Source: Dehalococcoidia bacterium (GTDB taxonomy: Bacteria > Chloroflexota > Dehalococcoidia > Lucifugimonadales > UBA1123). Taken from it: a stretch of 64,000 nt of DNA. This document shows positions 41,151 to 49,540 of this stretch, piece after piece. Within the stretch, counting starts at the first letter, position 1. Every line of letters starts with the position of its first letter. Location: the NCBI GenBank assembly GCA_021295915.1, contig JAGWBK010000003.1, forward strand, positions 1 through 64,000. Reading direction: 5' to 3'. The notes under the pieces were generated by a model. It was not told the origin of the DNA. It worked only from the letters and a program-made list of their open reading frames with translations, and did no database searches. A program made the translations under genes and the position numbers.

Positions 41151-42341
41151 ATCCGCATTTCCCAGCTCAACCTCACCAACTTCCGCAACTACGCGACCGA
41201 AGAGTTGCATCTCGACGCGGGCATCGTGTTGCTTCAGGGCCCTAACGGACACGGGAAGTCCAACCTGATCGAGGCGATCCACATGCTGTCGGTCGCACGG
41301 TCGACCAGAGCCTCCGGCGACGCCGAACTGATCAACACCGAGGCGCTAAAGCGGTTCCCCATACACGCACAGGTTCTTGGACTAGTTGACCGCGCGGCCG
41401 GGCAGGTGCGTCTCCAGATAGATCTCAGCTCAACTGCTACTGGACCAAATGCCCGGGGGGCTTCTACCGACGGCCCGAACCCCAGGCCTACAAGGGCGCA
41501 AAAGACACTCCAGGTGAACGGTGTGAAGCGTCGCTCAAACGACTTCGTGGGCGTCCTGAAGGCCGTGCAATTCTCTCCAGAGGACGTCGATCTCAGCACG
41601 GGCCCCCCTCAGGTCCGCAGACGATTCCTGGACATGCTGATCTCGCAGTTATCACACTCGTACTTGGCCGACTGGCAGGAGTACAGCAGGGTCTTGAGAC
41701 AGCGAAACCACTTGCTGAGAGCAATCCGGGAGGGTACATCGAATCGGTCTGAGCTTGAATTCTGGGATGTACGCTTCGCCGTGAGCGCCGGTAGAATCGT
41801 GGCGCAGAGGTTTCAGACGCTCGACAAGCTGGGCAGGTTCGCCAATGAGATTCATGCCCAACTCAGCGCCTCAGAGGAACCGCTCACGCTAACCTATCGA
41901 CCTTCTTCGGATGTAGAGTCCTCCCTGGACGCCCGAGAAGTCGCAAACGCACTCCTCGAAGACTTGAGAGCGACTGTCGCCCGGGAGATTGCTGCGGGCC
42001 ACAGCCTCATCGGACCACATAGGGACGACTTGTCAGCTTCGATTGGGGACATGGACGTAGTTGGATTCGCATCTCGCGGTCAGGCGAGGACAGTGGTACT
42101 CGCCATGAAACTTGCAGAGGCGCGCCTGATATCCGAGTCGATAGGCGATGAGCCTGTGATCCTGCTTGACGACGTGATGTCGGAACTTGACCCCGGTCGC
42201 CAGCGTCACGTTCTCGACTTCACGTCGCGATATGAGCAGGTCATAGTCACGACCGCTGAACCTGGGCTGGCTGAACAACTCGGCATTGGCACCGACCGTA
42301 GGGTATTTGTCGAGTCTGGTAAACTGACTTCCGCTACGTGA
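41151..42341 (+). CDS. recF: DNA replication and repair protein RecF, apparent ATC start
   Basis: About 396 residues if read from ATC 41151. RecF loads RecA at gaps together with RecO and RecR. The conserved N-terminus RISQLNLTNFRNY and Walker A GPNGHGKSN are followed by PPQVRRRFLDMLISQ, SGPHRDD-like IGPHRDDLSA, the ASRGQARTVVLAMKLAEA signature and Walker B VILLDDVMSELD. No ATG, GTG or TTG occurs between the in-frame TGA at 41133 and TTG 41205, which lies after FRNY. ATC 41151 aligns with the usual first methionine and is seven bases from GAGG (41140-41143). CTG 41136 and ATT 41157 are alternatives without such spacing. Confidence 0.9.
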   Translation: MRISQLNLTNFRNYATEELHLDAGIVLLQGPNGHGKSNLIEAIHMLSVARSTRASGDAELINTEALKRFPIHAQVLGLVDRAAGQVRLQIDLSSTATGPNARGASTDGPNPRPTRAQKTLQVNGVKRRSNDFVGVLKAVQFSPEDVDLSTGPPQVRRRFLDMLISQLSHSYLADWQEYSRVLRQRNHLLRAIREGTSNRSELEFWDVRFAVSAGRIVAQRFQTLDKLGRFANEIHAQLSASEEPLTLTYRPSSDVESSLDAREVANALLEDLRATVAREIAAGHSLIGPHRDDLSASIGDMDVVGFASRGQARTVVLAMKLAEARLISESIGDEPVILLDDVMSELDPGRQRHVLDFTSRYEQVIVTTAEPGLAEQLGIGTDRRVFVESGKLTSAT

Positions 42342-42366
42342 CAGCGATTGCTTGAGAGGTACGTAA

Positions 42367-43137
42367 TTGAACAGCGATGAGAAGTCGATCGATGCTGCCG
42401 CAGAGATAATCAGCAATTCAAGCTATGTTGTCGCCCTTGTTGGGGCCGGGCTGTCAGCGGAGAGCGGTATCCCCACCTTTAGAGGATCGGGTGGACTGTG
42501 GACGCGCATCGGAGAACCAAGCTGGAACGGCTACCAGGAGCTCCTGCGTGATCCCGTTGGATGGTGGAAGGACCAGCTAAACCCGGAGTCCGACCCGGCC
42601 AGGACAGAGTTCCGTGCCGCAATCGACGCCGCCCAGCCGAACCCTGGCCATCAGGCCCTGGCCGACCTCGAACAGATGGACATTCTCAAGATGACCATTA
42701 CGCAGAACGTAGACAACCTGCACGTCCGTGCCGGCTCCACCAGGTTGATTGAAATTCATGGCAATCGCACCAAGTTACGCTGCATCGTTTGTGAAAGCCG
42801 TTGGCTGAGGGAAGAGTTCGACTACGAGGTGTTGCCGCCCATCTGTCCTGAATGTGGTGGCCTGGTTAAGGGCGATACCGTGATGTTCGGGGAACCCATC
42901 CCACATCGAGTACTCAACGCCTGCTTCGATGCTACAAACCAGAGTGACTGCATGATAGTCTGTGGCACGTCTGCCACGGTGTACCCGGCCGCGGCATTTC
43001 CGCAGGCGGTCGCTGAGCGTGGTGGCTTCGTCATCGAGGCCAACCCCAGCCCGACTCCACTCTCAGAGATCGCCGACGTGGCCCTTCGGGGGCCAGCTGG
43101 CACTACCCTACCCCAACTAGTTGACACGCTGCGCTGA
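42367..43137 (+). CDS. cobB: NAD-dependent protein deacylase (sirtuin)
   Basis: 256 residues, full length for a bacterial sirtuin. Starts at TTG 42367, seven bases after GAGAGG. The NAD-binding VALVGAGLSAESGIPTFRG, the TQNVDNLH motif, the catalytic histidine in EIHGN, a zinc site with CIVC and CPEC, and GTSATVYPAAAFP are all present. It removes acyl groups from lysines using NAD. It follows recF by 25 bases and could be co-transcribed with it. The neighbouring genes do not indicate its targets. Confidence 0.94.
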   Translation: MNSDEKSIDAAAEIISNSSYVVALVGAGLSAESGIPTFRGSGGLWTRIGEPSWNGYQELLRDPVGWWKDQLNPESDPARTEFRAAIDAAQPNPGHQALADLEQMDILKMTITQNVDNLHVRAGSTRLIEIHGNRTKLRCIVCESRWLREEFDYEVLPPICPECGGLVKGDTVMFGEPIPHRVLNACFDATNQSDCMIVCGTSATVYPAAAFPQAVAERGGFVIEANPSPTPLSEIADVALRGPAGTTLPQLVDTLR

Positions 43138-43162
43138 GGCGCGAGAGCCAAGGGTGAAATCC

Positions 43163-44044
43163 TTAGTCCTCTAGTGTCCAGACCCTGAGCCTGCCATCAG
43201 CGCTCACAGCAGCAACCTTCGAACCATCCGGCGAAGAAGCCACTCCGTACATGCCCTTGATGCCTGTCTCATCCTGGGCGACGACCTCAAAGGTCTTTCC
43301 GTCCAGTACTCGAACGCCGCCAGCAACGGAACAAAACAAAAGCTCGGTGCCCCGAACAGTTGCGACCGAATTTGGTCCGGCACCTTGCATCTGACCAGAC
43401 GACACGGTCTCATAGTCGTCCGAGCCTAGCAAGACCAACTCCCCCTCATACGTGGTGCACAGTAACTGACCATCTGACTTGAAAAGGCATCCGGTGGCTG
43501 CCTGTCCGGGCACCTCAATCTCCCTGATAACCTTCCGTGATTCGACGTCCCAGATCTTAACAATGTTGCCGATTCCGGATGTGGCCAATTCGTCTCCACT
43601 CGGGGTAAAGCTGACGCACGTTACATTTCGGGGATGAGACACGATGACATCGAGGCTATCCGATCCCTTTGACCAAAACCCTATGCGCCCATCGTAAGAC
43701 GCGGTAACCCCTGTTTCTCCGCTGGGATCAAAGGAAGAAGCAGCAATCGTATTGCGATGACCGGAAAGCCTGACCACTTCTTCACCACTCGCCCAGTCCC
43801 ATACTATCGCTGTCCTGTCCGTTGAACCGGTCAATACGAGTGTACCGTCCGGCGAAATGGCGGCAGAGTTCACGCTCTTGTCATGGCCCGTAAACGTCCT
43901 GAGCAGGTCGAACTCTGGCACAGACCACACTTTGGCCAGCGCATCCATACCTGTTGTCACGAGCTCGTTGCCGTCAGGCGCGAACGACACAGCCTGCGCG
44001 TGCCTGGGATGCGCCTTGAATTCGGCGATCAGATTCAGTTCCAT
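43163..44044 (-). CDS. WD40-repeat protein
   Basis: 293 residues forming a single seven-bladed beta-propeller. Repeats with the GH...WD pattern are visible, for example FTGHDKSVNSAAISPDGTLVLTGSTDRTAIVWDW and LSGHRNTIAASSFDPSGETGVTASYDGRIGFW, then SHPRNVTCVSFTPSGDELATSGIGNIVKIWDV. There is no signal peptide and no extra domain, so it is probably a cytoplasmic scaffold. SD GGAGGG precedes the ATG. It is 31 bases behind the methyltransferase gene and may be in its operon. Confidence 0.92.
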   Translation of the reverse strand: MELNLIAEFKAHPRHAQAVSFAPDGNELVTTGMDALAKVWSVPEFDLLRTFTGHDKSVNSAAISPDGTLVLTGSTDRTAIVWDWASGEEVVRLSGHRNTIAASSFDPSGETGVTASYDGRIGFWSKGSDSLDVIVSHPRNVTCVSFTPSGDELATSGIGNIVKIWDVESRKVIREIEVPGQAATGCLFKSDGQLLCTTYEGELVLLGSDDYETVSSGQMQGAGPNSVATVRGTELLFCSVAGGVRVLDGKTFEVVAQDETGIKGMYGVASSPDGSKVAAVSADGRLRVWTLED

Positions 44045-44075
44045 GTTATCCCTCCGACTTGCAGTCTGGATCAGG

Positions 44076-44729
44076 TCAAGTTTTTTGAAACAGAGTTACG
44101 TTCCTGGACGGGAATTCAACATCCCATCCCATCTCGCGACTGACCCACAACATGGTGCGTTCCGAGTAGAACCCAATGTGGGTCGGATCTCTTTGATAGT
44201 ACCAGGACGAGAATCCGGGCCGGTCCTCCAGCATTCCCGTCATTATGCCGAGGTACCCTCCCGGCACCAGCAGAGAGTCGAGGAGCTTGAACTCATGCAG
44301 TGGTAACCGTAAGTGCTCCACCGTTTCAGTACAGGTTACGAAGTCGTATCGCCGCTCCAGGACCGATTCTTCCGGGAAGAAGTAAGGATCGTAAAGACTG
44401 ACCTCAAATTCGTCCTCCTGCATCATCTGGGCCAAAGCCGGACCAGGCCCACAGCCAAAGTCCAGTCCAGTGGAACCGTTAGTCAACCTGGGTCTCAGAA
44501 CGTCCCATAGTCGAGATAGGAAGTTGCGATACCCACAGTCAGACGGATCGTTGTTGTGCGTCAGATAGCGTTCTATCTCTGCGCTCTCAGGTAGATGAAA
44601 CTCGGGAGGGACAAAGACGAGCCCGCAGTCATCGCAGTCCCAGAATTCCCTCAAGCCATGACTGTCGTCTGATCTATGCAGGAGGTGACATGAACTGCCG
44701 TCGCAAAGTAGGCAGGCTGGAACACTCAT
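44076..44729 (-). CDS. class I SAM-dependent methyltransferase with N-terminal Cys pairs
   Basis: 217 residues. The N-terminus has CLLCDG and CDDCGLVF, a treble-clef-like zinc site seen in several methyltransferases. A Rossmann domain follows with the glycine loop GLDFGCGPGPALAQM (SAM binding), an acidic residue after beta-2 (SLYDPYFFP) and VTCTETVEHLRLP. The C-terminus ends YSERTMLWVSREMGWDVEFPSRNVTLF. It resembles methyltransferases acting on small molecules or sugars, but the acceptor is unknown. The WD40 gene follows. Confidence 0.85.
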   Translation of the reverse strand: MSVPACLLCDGSSCHLLHRSDDSHGLREFWDCDDCGLVFVPPEFHLPESAEIERYLTHNNDPSDCGYRNFLSRLWDVLRPRLTNGSTGLDFGCGPGPALAQMMQEDEFEVSLYDPYFFPEESVLERRYDFVTCTETVEHLRLPLHEFKLLDSLLVPGGYLGIMTGMLEDRPGFSSWYYQRDPTHIGFYSERTMLWVSREMGWDVEFPSRNVTLFQKT

Positions 44730-44786
44730 GCATACATCGCCGACATCAGGCTATCGTGTATAGCTAACTTGGCAATAACAGTCTGG

Positions 44787-45071
44787 CTAGTAGACGTCGA
44801 GTGTGAACGCCTGACCGTGGGGGGTCTCCTTGAAGTCAAGGATCGAGGTCGAGAGCTGAGGGGCAAGTTCCTGCTTCAGAAGAAGTATCTTGATGCCCCT
44901 GAGCGTTACGCTCATATCGTCGCTCTTCTCTTCGTCTACAACAATGCCGAAGTCGCCCGGACCGGGCCACGCCGGCGGTATGGCGAGCCGCAGGCATCGT
45001 CCGACCCCTAGATTCCTGTAGTCGACAATGCGCTTGAGTTCGCGTTTGGCATTTCCGGTGACCGTAAGCAT
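44787..45071 (-). CDS. IscA/HesB-like protein lacking cluster cysteines
   Basis: 94 residues. The order of features matches the A-type iron-sulfur carrier fold: LTVTGNAKRELKRIVD, GVGRCLRLAI, then FGIVVDEEKSDDMSVTLRGIKILL, then LSTSILDFKET and GQAFTLDVY. The three conserved cysteines of IscA are absent, and only one cysteine (near residue 26) is present at a different place. So it probably keeps the fold without carrying a cluster. It follows the 146-aa hypothetical gene by nine bases and is most likely co-transcribed with it. Confidence 0.65.
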   Translation of the reverse strand: MLTVTGNAKRELKRIVDYRNLGVGRCLRLAIPPAWPGPGDFGIVVDEEKSDDMSVTLRGIKILLLKQELAPQLSTSILDFKETPHGQAFTLDVY

Positions 45072-45080
45072 GGCACGCCG

Positions 45081-45521
45081 TTAATCGGAATCGGCAGGCC
45101 AGATGGTGTGATAGTTGCGGCCTGTAATTGCCGACACGAGCTCGTCTCGTTCCATCTGCCGTAGCTCACTGAGTGCTTCGTTGCAGGCCGTGACCGCGGA
45201 ACCATCCCCAGATTGGCTGATCCTGTCGACTATCTGGTCCCAGACTCCCGACTCAACCAAGCTCTCCACGTACCTCTGCCATGGAATGAGAGTCAAGTTA
45301 GTGGGCCTTGGGAACTGCGGACGCAAACGACGAATCGACCGCATCCGGTCCTGAGGCGACCGTGCCATAGGCATCAGACGCACATATGGCCCTACAGAGT
45401 CATTGGCCCTTGTGTCCACGATCAGTGCGCGACGAAATGTCGGGAAGAAAACCGACATGACCTCCGCTTCCGATACATTCCTGATAACCTGGTCGATATC
45501 GAAGAGGAAGTTTCCTTCCAT
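45081..45521 (-). CDS. hypothetical protein, 146 aa
   Basis: I do not recognise this family. The product is soluble and mixed alpha/beta, with MEGNFLFDIDQVIRNVSEAEVMSVFFPTFRRALIVDTR, then LMPMARSPQDRMRSIRRLRPQFP and IPWQRYVESLVESGVWDQIVDRI, and a helical end MERDELVSAITGRNYHTIWP. The Arg-rich middle could contact nucleic acid or phosphate. It heads a two-gene unit with the IscA-like protein and lies 25 bases after the end of etfA, so it may be transcribed with the flavoprotein genes. Confidence 0.65.
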   Translation of the reverse strand: MEGNFLFDIDQVIRNVSEAEVMSVFFPTFRRALIVDTRANDSVGPYVRLMPMARSPQDRMRSIRRLRPQFPRPTNLTLIPWQRYVESLVESGVWDQIVDRISQSGDGSAVTACNEALSELRQMERDELVSAITGRNYHTIWPADSD

Positions 45522-45546
45522 CTACATACCTCGCCTACTGAGAGAA

Positions 45547-46539
45547 CTAGCTGTCTCTCAACTCTCTGACAGTCTCGATGAACGAGGGCAGTACTCTGTT
45601 CCAGTCCCCAACCACGCCATAGGTGGCCGACTTGAAGATGTTGGCGTCCTCGTCGCGGTTGATTGCGACTATGTTCTTGGAGGCAGAGCAGCCGGCCATA
45701 TGCTGGCTCGCGCCTGAAATTCCGACGGTAATGTATAGATCAGGGGTGATTGTCTTCCCAGTGAGACCGACCTGGTGGCTGTGGTCTATCCAACCTGCAT
45801 CGCAAGCCGCCCGCGACGCGCCAAGTGCGCCACCGAGTGCATCGCTCAGACTCCGAAGCTCGTCGAATGGCTCCGGTCCCCCCAGGCCCCTTCCACCGCT
45901 GATGACAATGGTCGCATCTTCCAGTCGAACTCCCTCCGCCTGCTGTGTGACGGTCTCGACCAGTCGTGCCTTTATTGCTGACTCATCCAGGCTAATGGGA
46001 AAGTCCTCTACTTCGCCGCTTCTCTCTGCGTCGGGCTCCAGGACCTCGAACACCTTGGGTCTCACGAGAACGACTTGTGTGTCATCACCGGCAAATGAGA
46101 CTCGCGACAGTGCATTTCCGCCGTAGACTGGACGTGTAGCGACGACCCGACCACTGTCGCTGTCGATGGATACTTCAACGCAGTCCTGGGCAACAGCTAC
46201 CCCAAGCCTGAACGCAAGACGGGGACCGACGTCCCTGCCAATCGGAGTTCTTCCTATGAGGACAATGGATGGTTGCGTCTGGGACACTACCTGTGTGAAT
46301 GCTTCCAGGTGTGCATCTATCTGAGGTTCAGACAGCAGGGCGCTTTCCACGCGGTACGCTTTATCCGCACCCAATGAGATGCACTCTTCCGCTGCGTTCC
46401 CTACAGAATCGGACTGCAGCGCTACCTCGACCTCGTCGCCAGTTTCCCCTGACAGCGCCTTGGCTACCGCAATAAGCTCGCCTGTTACGCTGGCGAGTTC
46501 TCCCTGGTTCATCTCTCCGAAAACCAGAATGCCTGGCAT
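45547..46539 (-). CDS. etfA: electron transfer flavoprotein alpha subunit
   Basis: 330 residues. EtfA holds FAD and passes electrons from acyl-CoA and other dehydrogenases to the respiratory chain. The N-terminal half has the adenine-nucleotide-like fold (ILVFGEMNQGELAS, IVLIGRTPIGRDVGPRLAFRLG). The C-terminal FAD domain has the full signature GRGLGGPEPFDELRSLSDALGGALGASRAACDAGWI, HQVGLTGKTITPDLYITVGISGASQHMAGC and INRDEDANIFKSATYG. It follows etfB by 39 bases. No ETF-quinone oxidoreductase is adjacent. Confidence 0.95.
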   Translation of the reverse strand: MPGILVFGEMNQGELASVTGELIAVAKALSGETGDEVEVALQSDSVGNAAEECISLGADKAYRVESALLSEPQIDAHLEAFTQVVSQTQPSIVLIGRTPIGRDVGPRLAFRLGVAVAQDCVEVSIDSDSGRVVATRPVYGGNALSRVSFAGDDTQVVLVRPKVFEVLEPDAERSGEVEDFPISLDESAIKARLVETVTQQAEGVRLEDATIVISGGRGLGGPEPFDELRSLSDALGGALGASRAACDAGWIDHSHQVGLTGKTITPDLYITVGISGASQHMAGCSASKNIVAINRDEDANIFKSATYGVVGDWNRVLPSFIETVRELRDS

Positions 46540-46578
46540 TTTATCCGCTCCGATTTCGAGTCAAACTTGTGAGGTTTC

Positions 46579-47376
46579 TTAGATCAGCCTTGCTTCGCGA
46601 AGCTTCAGCGCGAGATTTCTACCTGCCTCCACCTCGTCTTCGCCCTCTATGAATTCGCACTGCTGATCACTGACAGGTACATACAAGTCCTCCAGCGACA
46701 ACTTCGGCGATAGCGAGGCCTCGTCCAGGTCCAGCTCGCTGGCTGACCAGACCGTCGGCGACTTCCGTCCTGCCATCATTATACCCCTGAGTGTCGGGTA
46801 CCGCGGCTCGCCCAGCTCATTGCTTACGGTCACGACTGCGGGCAAGGGTGCCTTAACTACCTCGTAGCCATCGGTCAGTGCCCGTTGCACCACAATGCCG
46901 TCGCCCTCTACGTCAATCTTCTGGGCCAGGGTGACGCAGGGAAGGCCCAGGAGTTCAGCCACGCCAAGCGGCACCATCGAGTTATCCCAGTCAGATGCCT
47001 GCCTACCACAGAGGACCAGGTCGAACTGCCCGATCTTTCTGATTGCCTCTGCCAGAGCATTCGCCGTAGCAAACGCGTCCAACTCTTCGACGGCAGGATC
47101 GTCCACCAGAATCAGGTTGTCGGCGCCCATTGAAAGCGGCTTCTTCATGACGTCCATGACGAATCCACTGCCCACGGAAACTACGGTCACGTCAGCCCCT
47201 ACCGACTCTTTGAGCTGGAGAGCTGCCTCAACCGCGTTCTCGTCGAACCCATTTACGACAGGAGGAATACCAGCTGCCGGCAATACTCGCTTCGCTTCGG
47301 GATCGATCCGAAATGCCGAGGCCGGAGTCTCCGGGTCGACGACCTGTTTTGCACATACGACTATGTTCAGGGGCAC
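46579..47376 (-). CDS. etfB: electron transfer flavoprotein beta subunit
   Basis: 265 residues. Pairs with EtfA to form the heterodimer and binds AMP. Family segments are VVCAKQVVDPE at the N-terminus, GFDENAVEAALQLKE, FDLVLCGRQASDWDNSMVPLGVAELLGLPCVTLAQKI and a GIMMAGRKS-like recognition region (TLRGIMMAGRKSP). The electron donors are probably acyl-CoA dehydrogenases elsewhere in the genome; the acyl-CoA enzymes in this window suggest an active fatty or dicarboxylic acid metabolism. First gene of the etfBA pair. Confidence 0.95.
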   Translation of the reverse strand: MPLNIVVCAKQVVDPETPASAFRIDPEAKRVLPAAGIPPVVNGFDENAVEAALQLKESVGADVTVVSVGSGFVMDVMKKPLSMGADNLILVDDPAVEELDAFATANALAEAIRKIGQFDLVLCGRQASDWDNSMVPLGVAELLGLPCVTLAQKIDVEGDGIVVQRALTDGYEVVKAPLPAVVTVSNELGEPRYPTLRGIMMAGRKSPTVWSASELDLDEASLSPKLSLEDLYVPVSDQQCEFIEGEDEVEAGRNLALKLREARLI

Positions 47377-48045
47377 TGGGGATACACCTCATTTGCAACG
47401 TGGAATTAGCTATGCACAGCATTCGGACTATAGCAAAGAAATTTGCGCTCATGCAATTTCTCCTGCCGGTATTCCTGAACTTAATTGTCCTGCTGCGGAA
47501 TGTAAGAACTAAGGTATTGAAAGCTCACTTTATGAATACATAAACACCCATTTGGACTTCCATTGAACCCAAGTTAGGTGCCGTCGCATCTGTTGGGAAA
47601 GACACAGCCTGTAGAGTGCAAATGTCGCGATTTACCCGCGCTCAAGCCTTCAAAATTGCGCCCAGTTGAAAAACCGGAAACTTCCAATATTTTTCTCTAT
47701 GAATTGCTGACTTACTACCTTGCGACCACCAAGGTTATGCCATTTATGATTTAAGTGACCTGGCCATACCGTCGTTGAATCTACTTTCTCCGATGTATCT
47801 CCAGATCTCTGCATGCAGAAGTGTGCGGAACGCGGGGGAGTCCGATTCGTCGGACAGCGTTTCGCCCAATCAAAACTTTTGGTCAAAGTGGTCCGTGAGG
47901 ATCACGGCTGAGAATACATAGATCATCGTTCGCCCTGGTAAAGGTGCGTGCACAGATGGCCGCGGCGCAAGACCATATAAGAAACCGCTGGCGCGTCCTT
48001 AATAGGCACACACGAGTACCGGGTCGAGACCAGTACTACAGTAAC
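47377..48045. other. gene-poor, AT-richer intergenic region
   Basis: About 670 bases, the longest stretch here without a convincing gene. It is visibly richer in A and T than its surroundings between 47400 and 47780. Several short frames exist but none has coding character over its full length. One 41-codon minus-strand frame (47744-47869, TTG start) reads like a protein end (LLHAEIWRYIGESRFNDGMARSLKS) but lacks a Shine-Dalgarno; it may be a remnant. No tRNA or riboswitch was recognised. Confidence 0.5.
48015..48037 (+). promoter_or_regulatory. leader hairpin before the zinc-ribbon gene
   Basis: AGTAC and GTACT arms with inner GGT/ACC pairs form an imperfect hairpin that ends eight bases before the GAGGAG (48046-48051) and so sits directly upstream of the ribosome-binding site. 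It could influence translation of the zinc-ribbon protein. There is no T run, so it is not a terminator. Confidence 0.3.
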
Positions 48046-48059
48046 GAGGAGTTTTCACT

Positions 48060-48494
48060 ATGGTGGTCTCGTCTGCACCATCAACTAATACCAGCACACA
48101 GGCACGACATGCCGTGTGTCCCCGCTGTGAGGCATCGCTGGTCTCCAACTACTACGAACCTCAGTGTCTCCAGTGTGGTTACGTCGACTACAGCTACACG
48201 CCCCCAACCCAGATCGGAAGAAGGAACCTGATGAGCGCGGCTACTCGCTACGTCTTCAGGTACGTGGGAGACGCTCCCAAGCTTGCGGAGACCCTGGCTC
48301 ACGTGCAGCTGCGGCGCCTTCGCAACCGTGTCGTGTTCGGGGTTACCTGCCCTCTCTGCGACAATGGCGTCGAAATGGAGCAGACCTCCTTGAGCGGCAA
48401 GCGAAAGGAAATCCGCGAAGAGCGGTACCGGTGCCCAGACGGCCATCGAGTGTCTCTCATACCCCGCAAAGACGGCAGCATGGGGTGGAAATAG
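48060..48494 (+). CDS. zinc-ribbon protein, 144 aa, unknown function
   Basis: Two cysteine sites are visible: CPRCEASLVSNYYEPQCLQCG (residues 20-40), a classic zinc ribbon, and CPLCDNGVEME followed by YRCPDGH near residues 97-132. Between them is a basic helix-rich region (AETLAHVQLRRLRNRVVFG). This suggests a small nucleic-acid-binding protein, but no family is recognised. The ATG follows a strong GAGGAG at eight bases. A strong terminator follows the gene, so it is monocistronic. Confidence 0.75.
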   Translation: MVVSSAPSTNTSTQARHAVCPRCEASLVSNYYEPQCLQCGYVDYSYTPPTQIGRRNLMSAATRYVFRYVGDAPKLAETLAHVQLRRLRNRVVFGVTCPLCDNGVEMEQTSLSGKRKEIREERYRCPDGHRVSLIPRKDGSMGWK

Positions 48495-48526
48495 CCGCCT
48501 CTGGCGGTAATACTGCCTAAAATAAC

Positions 48527-48565
48527 GGCCGGGGACTTCGCGAGGTCCCCGGCCATTTTCTTTCT
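48527..48565 (+). terminator. intrinsic terminator after zinc-ribbon gene
   Basis: Ten-base perfect arms GGCCGGGGAC (48527-48536) and GTCCCCGGCC (48545-48554) with an eight-base loop are followed by ATTTTCTTTCTT. It is the strongest hairpin-plus-T-run in the window. Confidence 0.9.
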
Positions 48566-48591
48566 TGCCATGAGCTTCACGGTCTGCGAAT

Positions 48592-49482
48592 TTGACAACT
48601 GTCACCAATGTCGTCGTCTCGTCTTCCGGTAGACCTGTCATCATTTGCGACGTGTCTCCTCCCCGCGGAGGAAGTTCTGGATCGCCCACTGAGGTCGCCG
48701 ACATAGACGCCGACTTCCTGTCGGTAGCCTACAATCCCGGGCAGTCCGTACGGGTTAGCTCTGTATTCATCGCCTCCTATCTTCAGGAAGGACTCGGGAA
48801 ACCAGCGGTCTTTACCCTGGCGACCCGTGATATGAACCGCATAGCGGTACAGAGCCTGTTGCTGGGCGCCCACTGGCAGGGACTGAGGAATGTCGTCGTC
48901 GTAAGAGGCGATCCCATCCAAAGCCGCGACACTGGACGTGTCACGACAGTCAGCGACTATACGACCACTTCCCTGCTGACCGACATAGTCGGAATGAACA
49001 GAGCCCTCGACTTCAGGGGACTTGCCCTGGCAGCTCCCACCCGATTCTGCGCGGGGGCGACAGTGGACTTGTCTAAGGGAGCAGACCGGGAAATTTCACT
49101 TGCGGTTCGCAAAGTCAACGCCGGTGCCGAATATCTACTCGCTCAGTCCCACTTCGGAGTCCACGACCTCGTAAACCTGCGACGTCGCATGTCACAGGGC
49201 CCCAATGTCCAAATCCCGGTATTCGCGGGGGTCCAGATACTGAGTCACGACGGAATTGACTTCGGGAATGTTCCCGACGACATTCGCAACGAGCTCGACT
49301 CTGGCAGGTCCGGGTTGGACATCGCCAGGCAACTGGTGTTCGACCTCTGGTCTGAAGGGATCTCGACCTTCTACGTTCTTCCGACTATTCTTCAAAGGGG
49401 CTTGAGAGACTACAAGGCCGCATCTGAGCTAATCGAGTACATCAGGACTCTGCCCTCTTCTCCCTTCAATGCAAGTCGTTGA
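48592..49482 (+). CDS. methylenetetrahydrofolate reductase-like protein
   Basis: 296 residues of the MetF/MTHFR TIM-barrel family, which interconverts methylene- and methyl-tetrahydrofolate. Visible features: ICDVSPPRGG at the first strand (the usual FExxPP region is altered), FTLATRDMNRIAVQSLLLGAHWQGLRNVVVVRGDP, RKVNAGAEYLLAQSHFGV and VPVFAGVQ-like IPVFAGVQIL. The start is TTG 48592 with no clear SD, because an in-frame stop at 48571 and the lack of other start codons leave no alternative. It is of the divergent subfamily, so the folate substrate is inferred. Confidence 0.8.
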   Translation: MTTVTNVVVSSSGRPVIICDVSPPRGGSSGSPTEVADIDADFLSVAYNPGQSVRVSSVFIASYLQEGLGKPAVFTLATRDMNRIAVQSLLLGAHWQGLRNVVVVRGDPIQSRDTGRVTTVSDYTTTSLLTDIVGMNRALDFRGLALAAPTRFCAGATVDLSKGADREISLAVRKVNAGAEYLLAQSHFGVHDLVNLRRRMSQGPNVQIPVFAGVQILSHDGIDFGNVPDDIRNELDSGRSGLDIARQLVFDLWSEGISTFYVLPTILQRGLRDYKAASELIEYIRTLPSSPFNASR

Positions 49483-49540
49483 CTCGATTGAAGGCCCTAG
49501 ATATAATTTTCGGCAAGCCAGTGTGAACGAGGTATTACCA

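Noticed and set aside
44045-44100. ACCTGATCCAGACTGC...GGAGGGATAA before the WD40 gene resembles part of a TPP riboswitch
   Set aside because: The CTGAGA segment and the pairing pattern are missing; the likeness comes from an ACCTGAT word and an SD sequence.
47744-47869. 41-codon minus-strand ORF with TTG start in the gene-poor region
   Set aside because: No Shine-Dalgarno, no recognised homology and too short to trust; mentioned only as a possible remnant.
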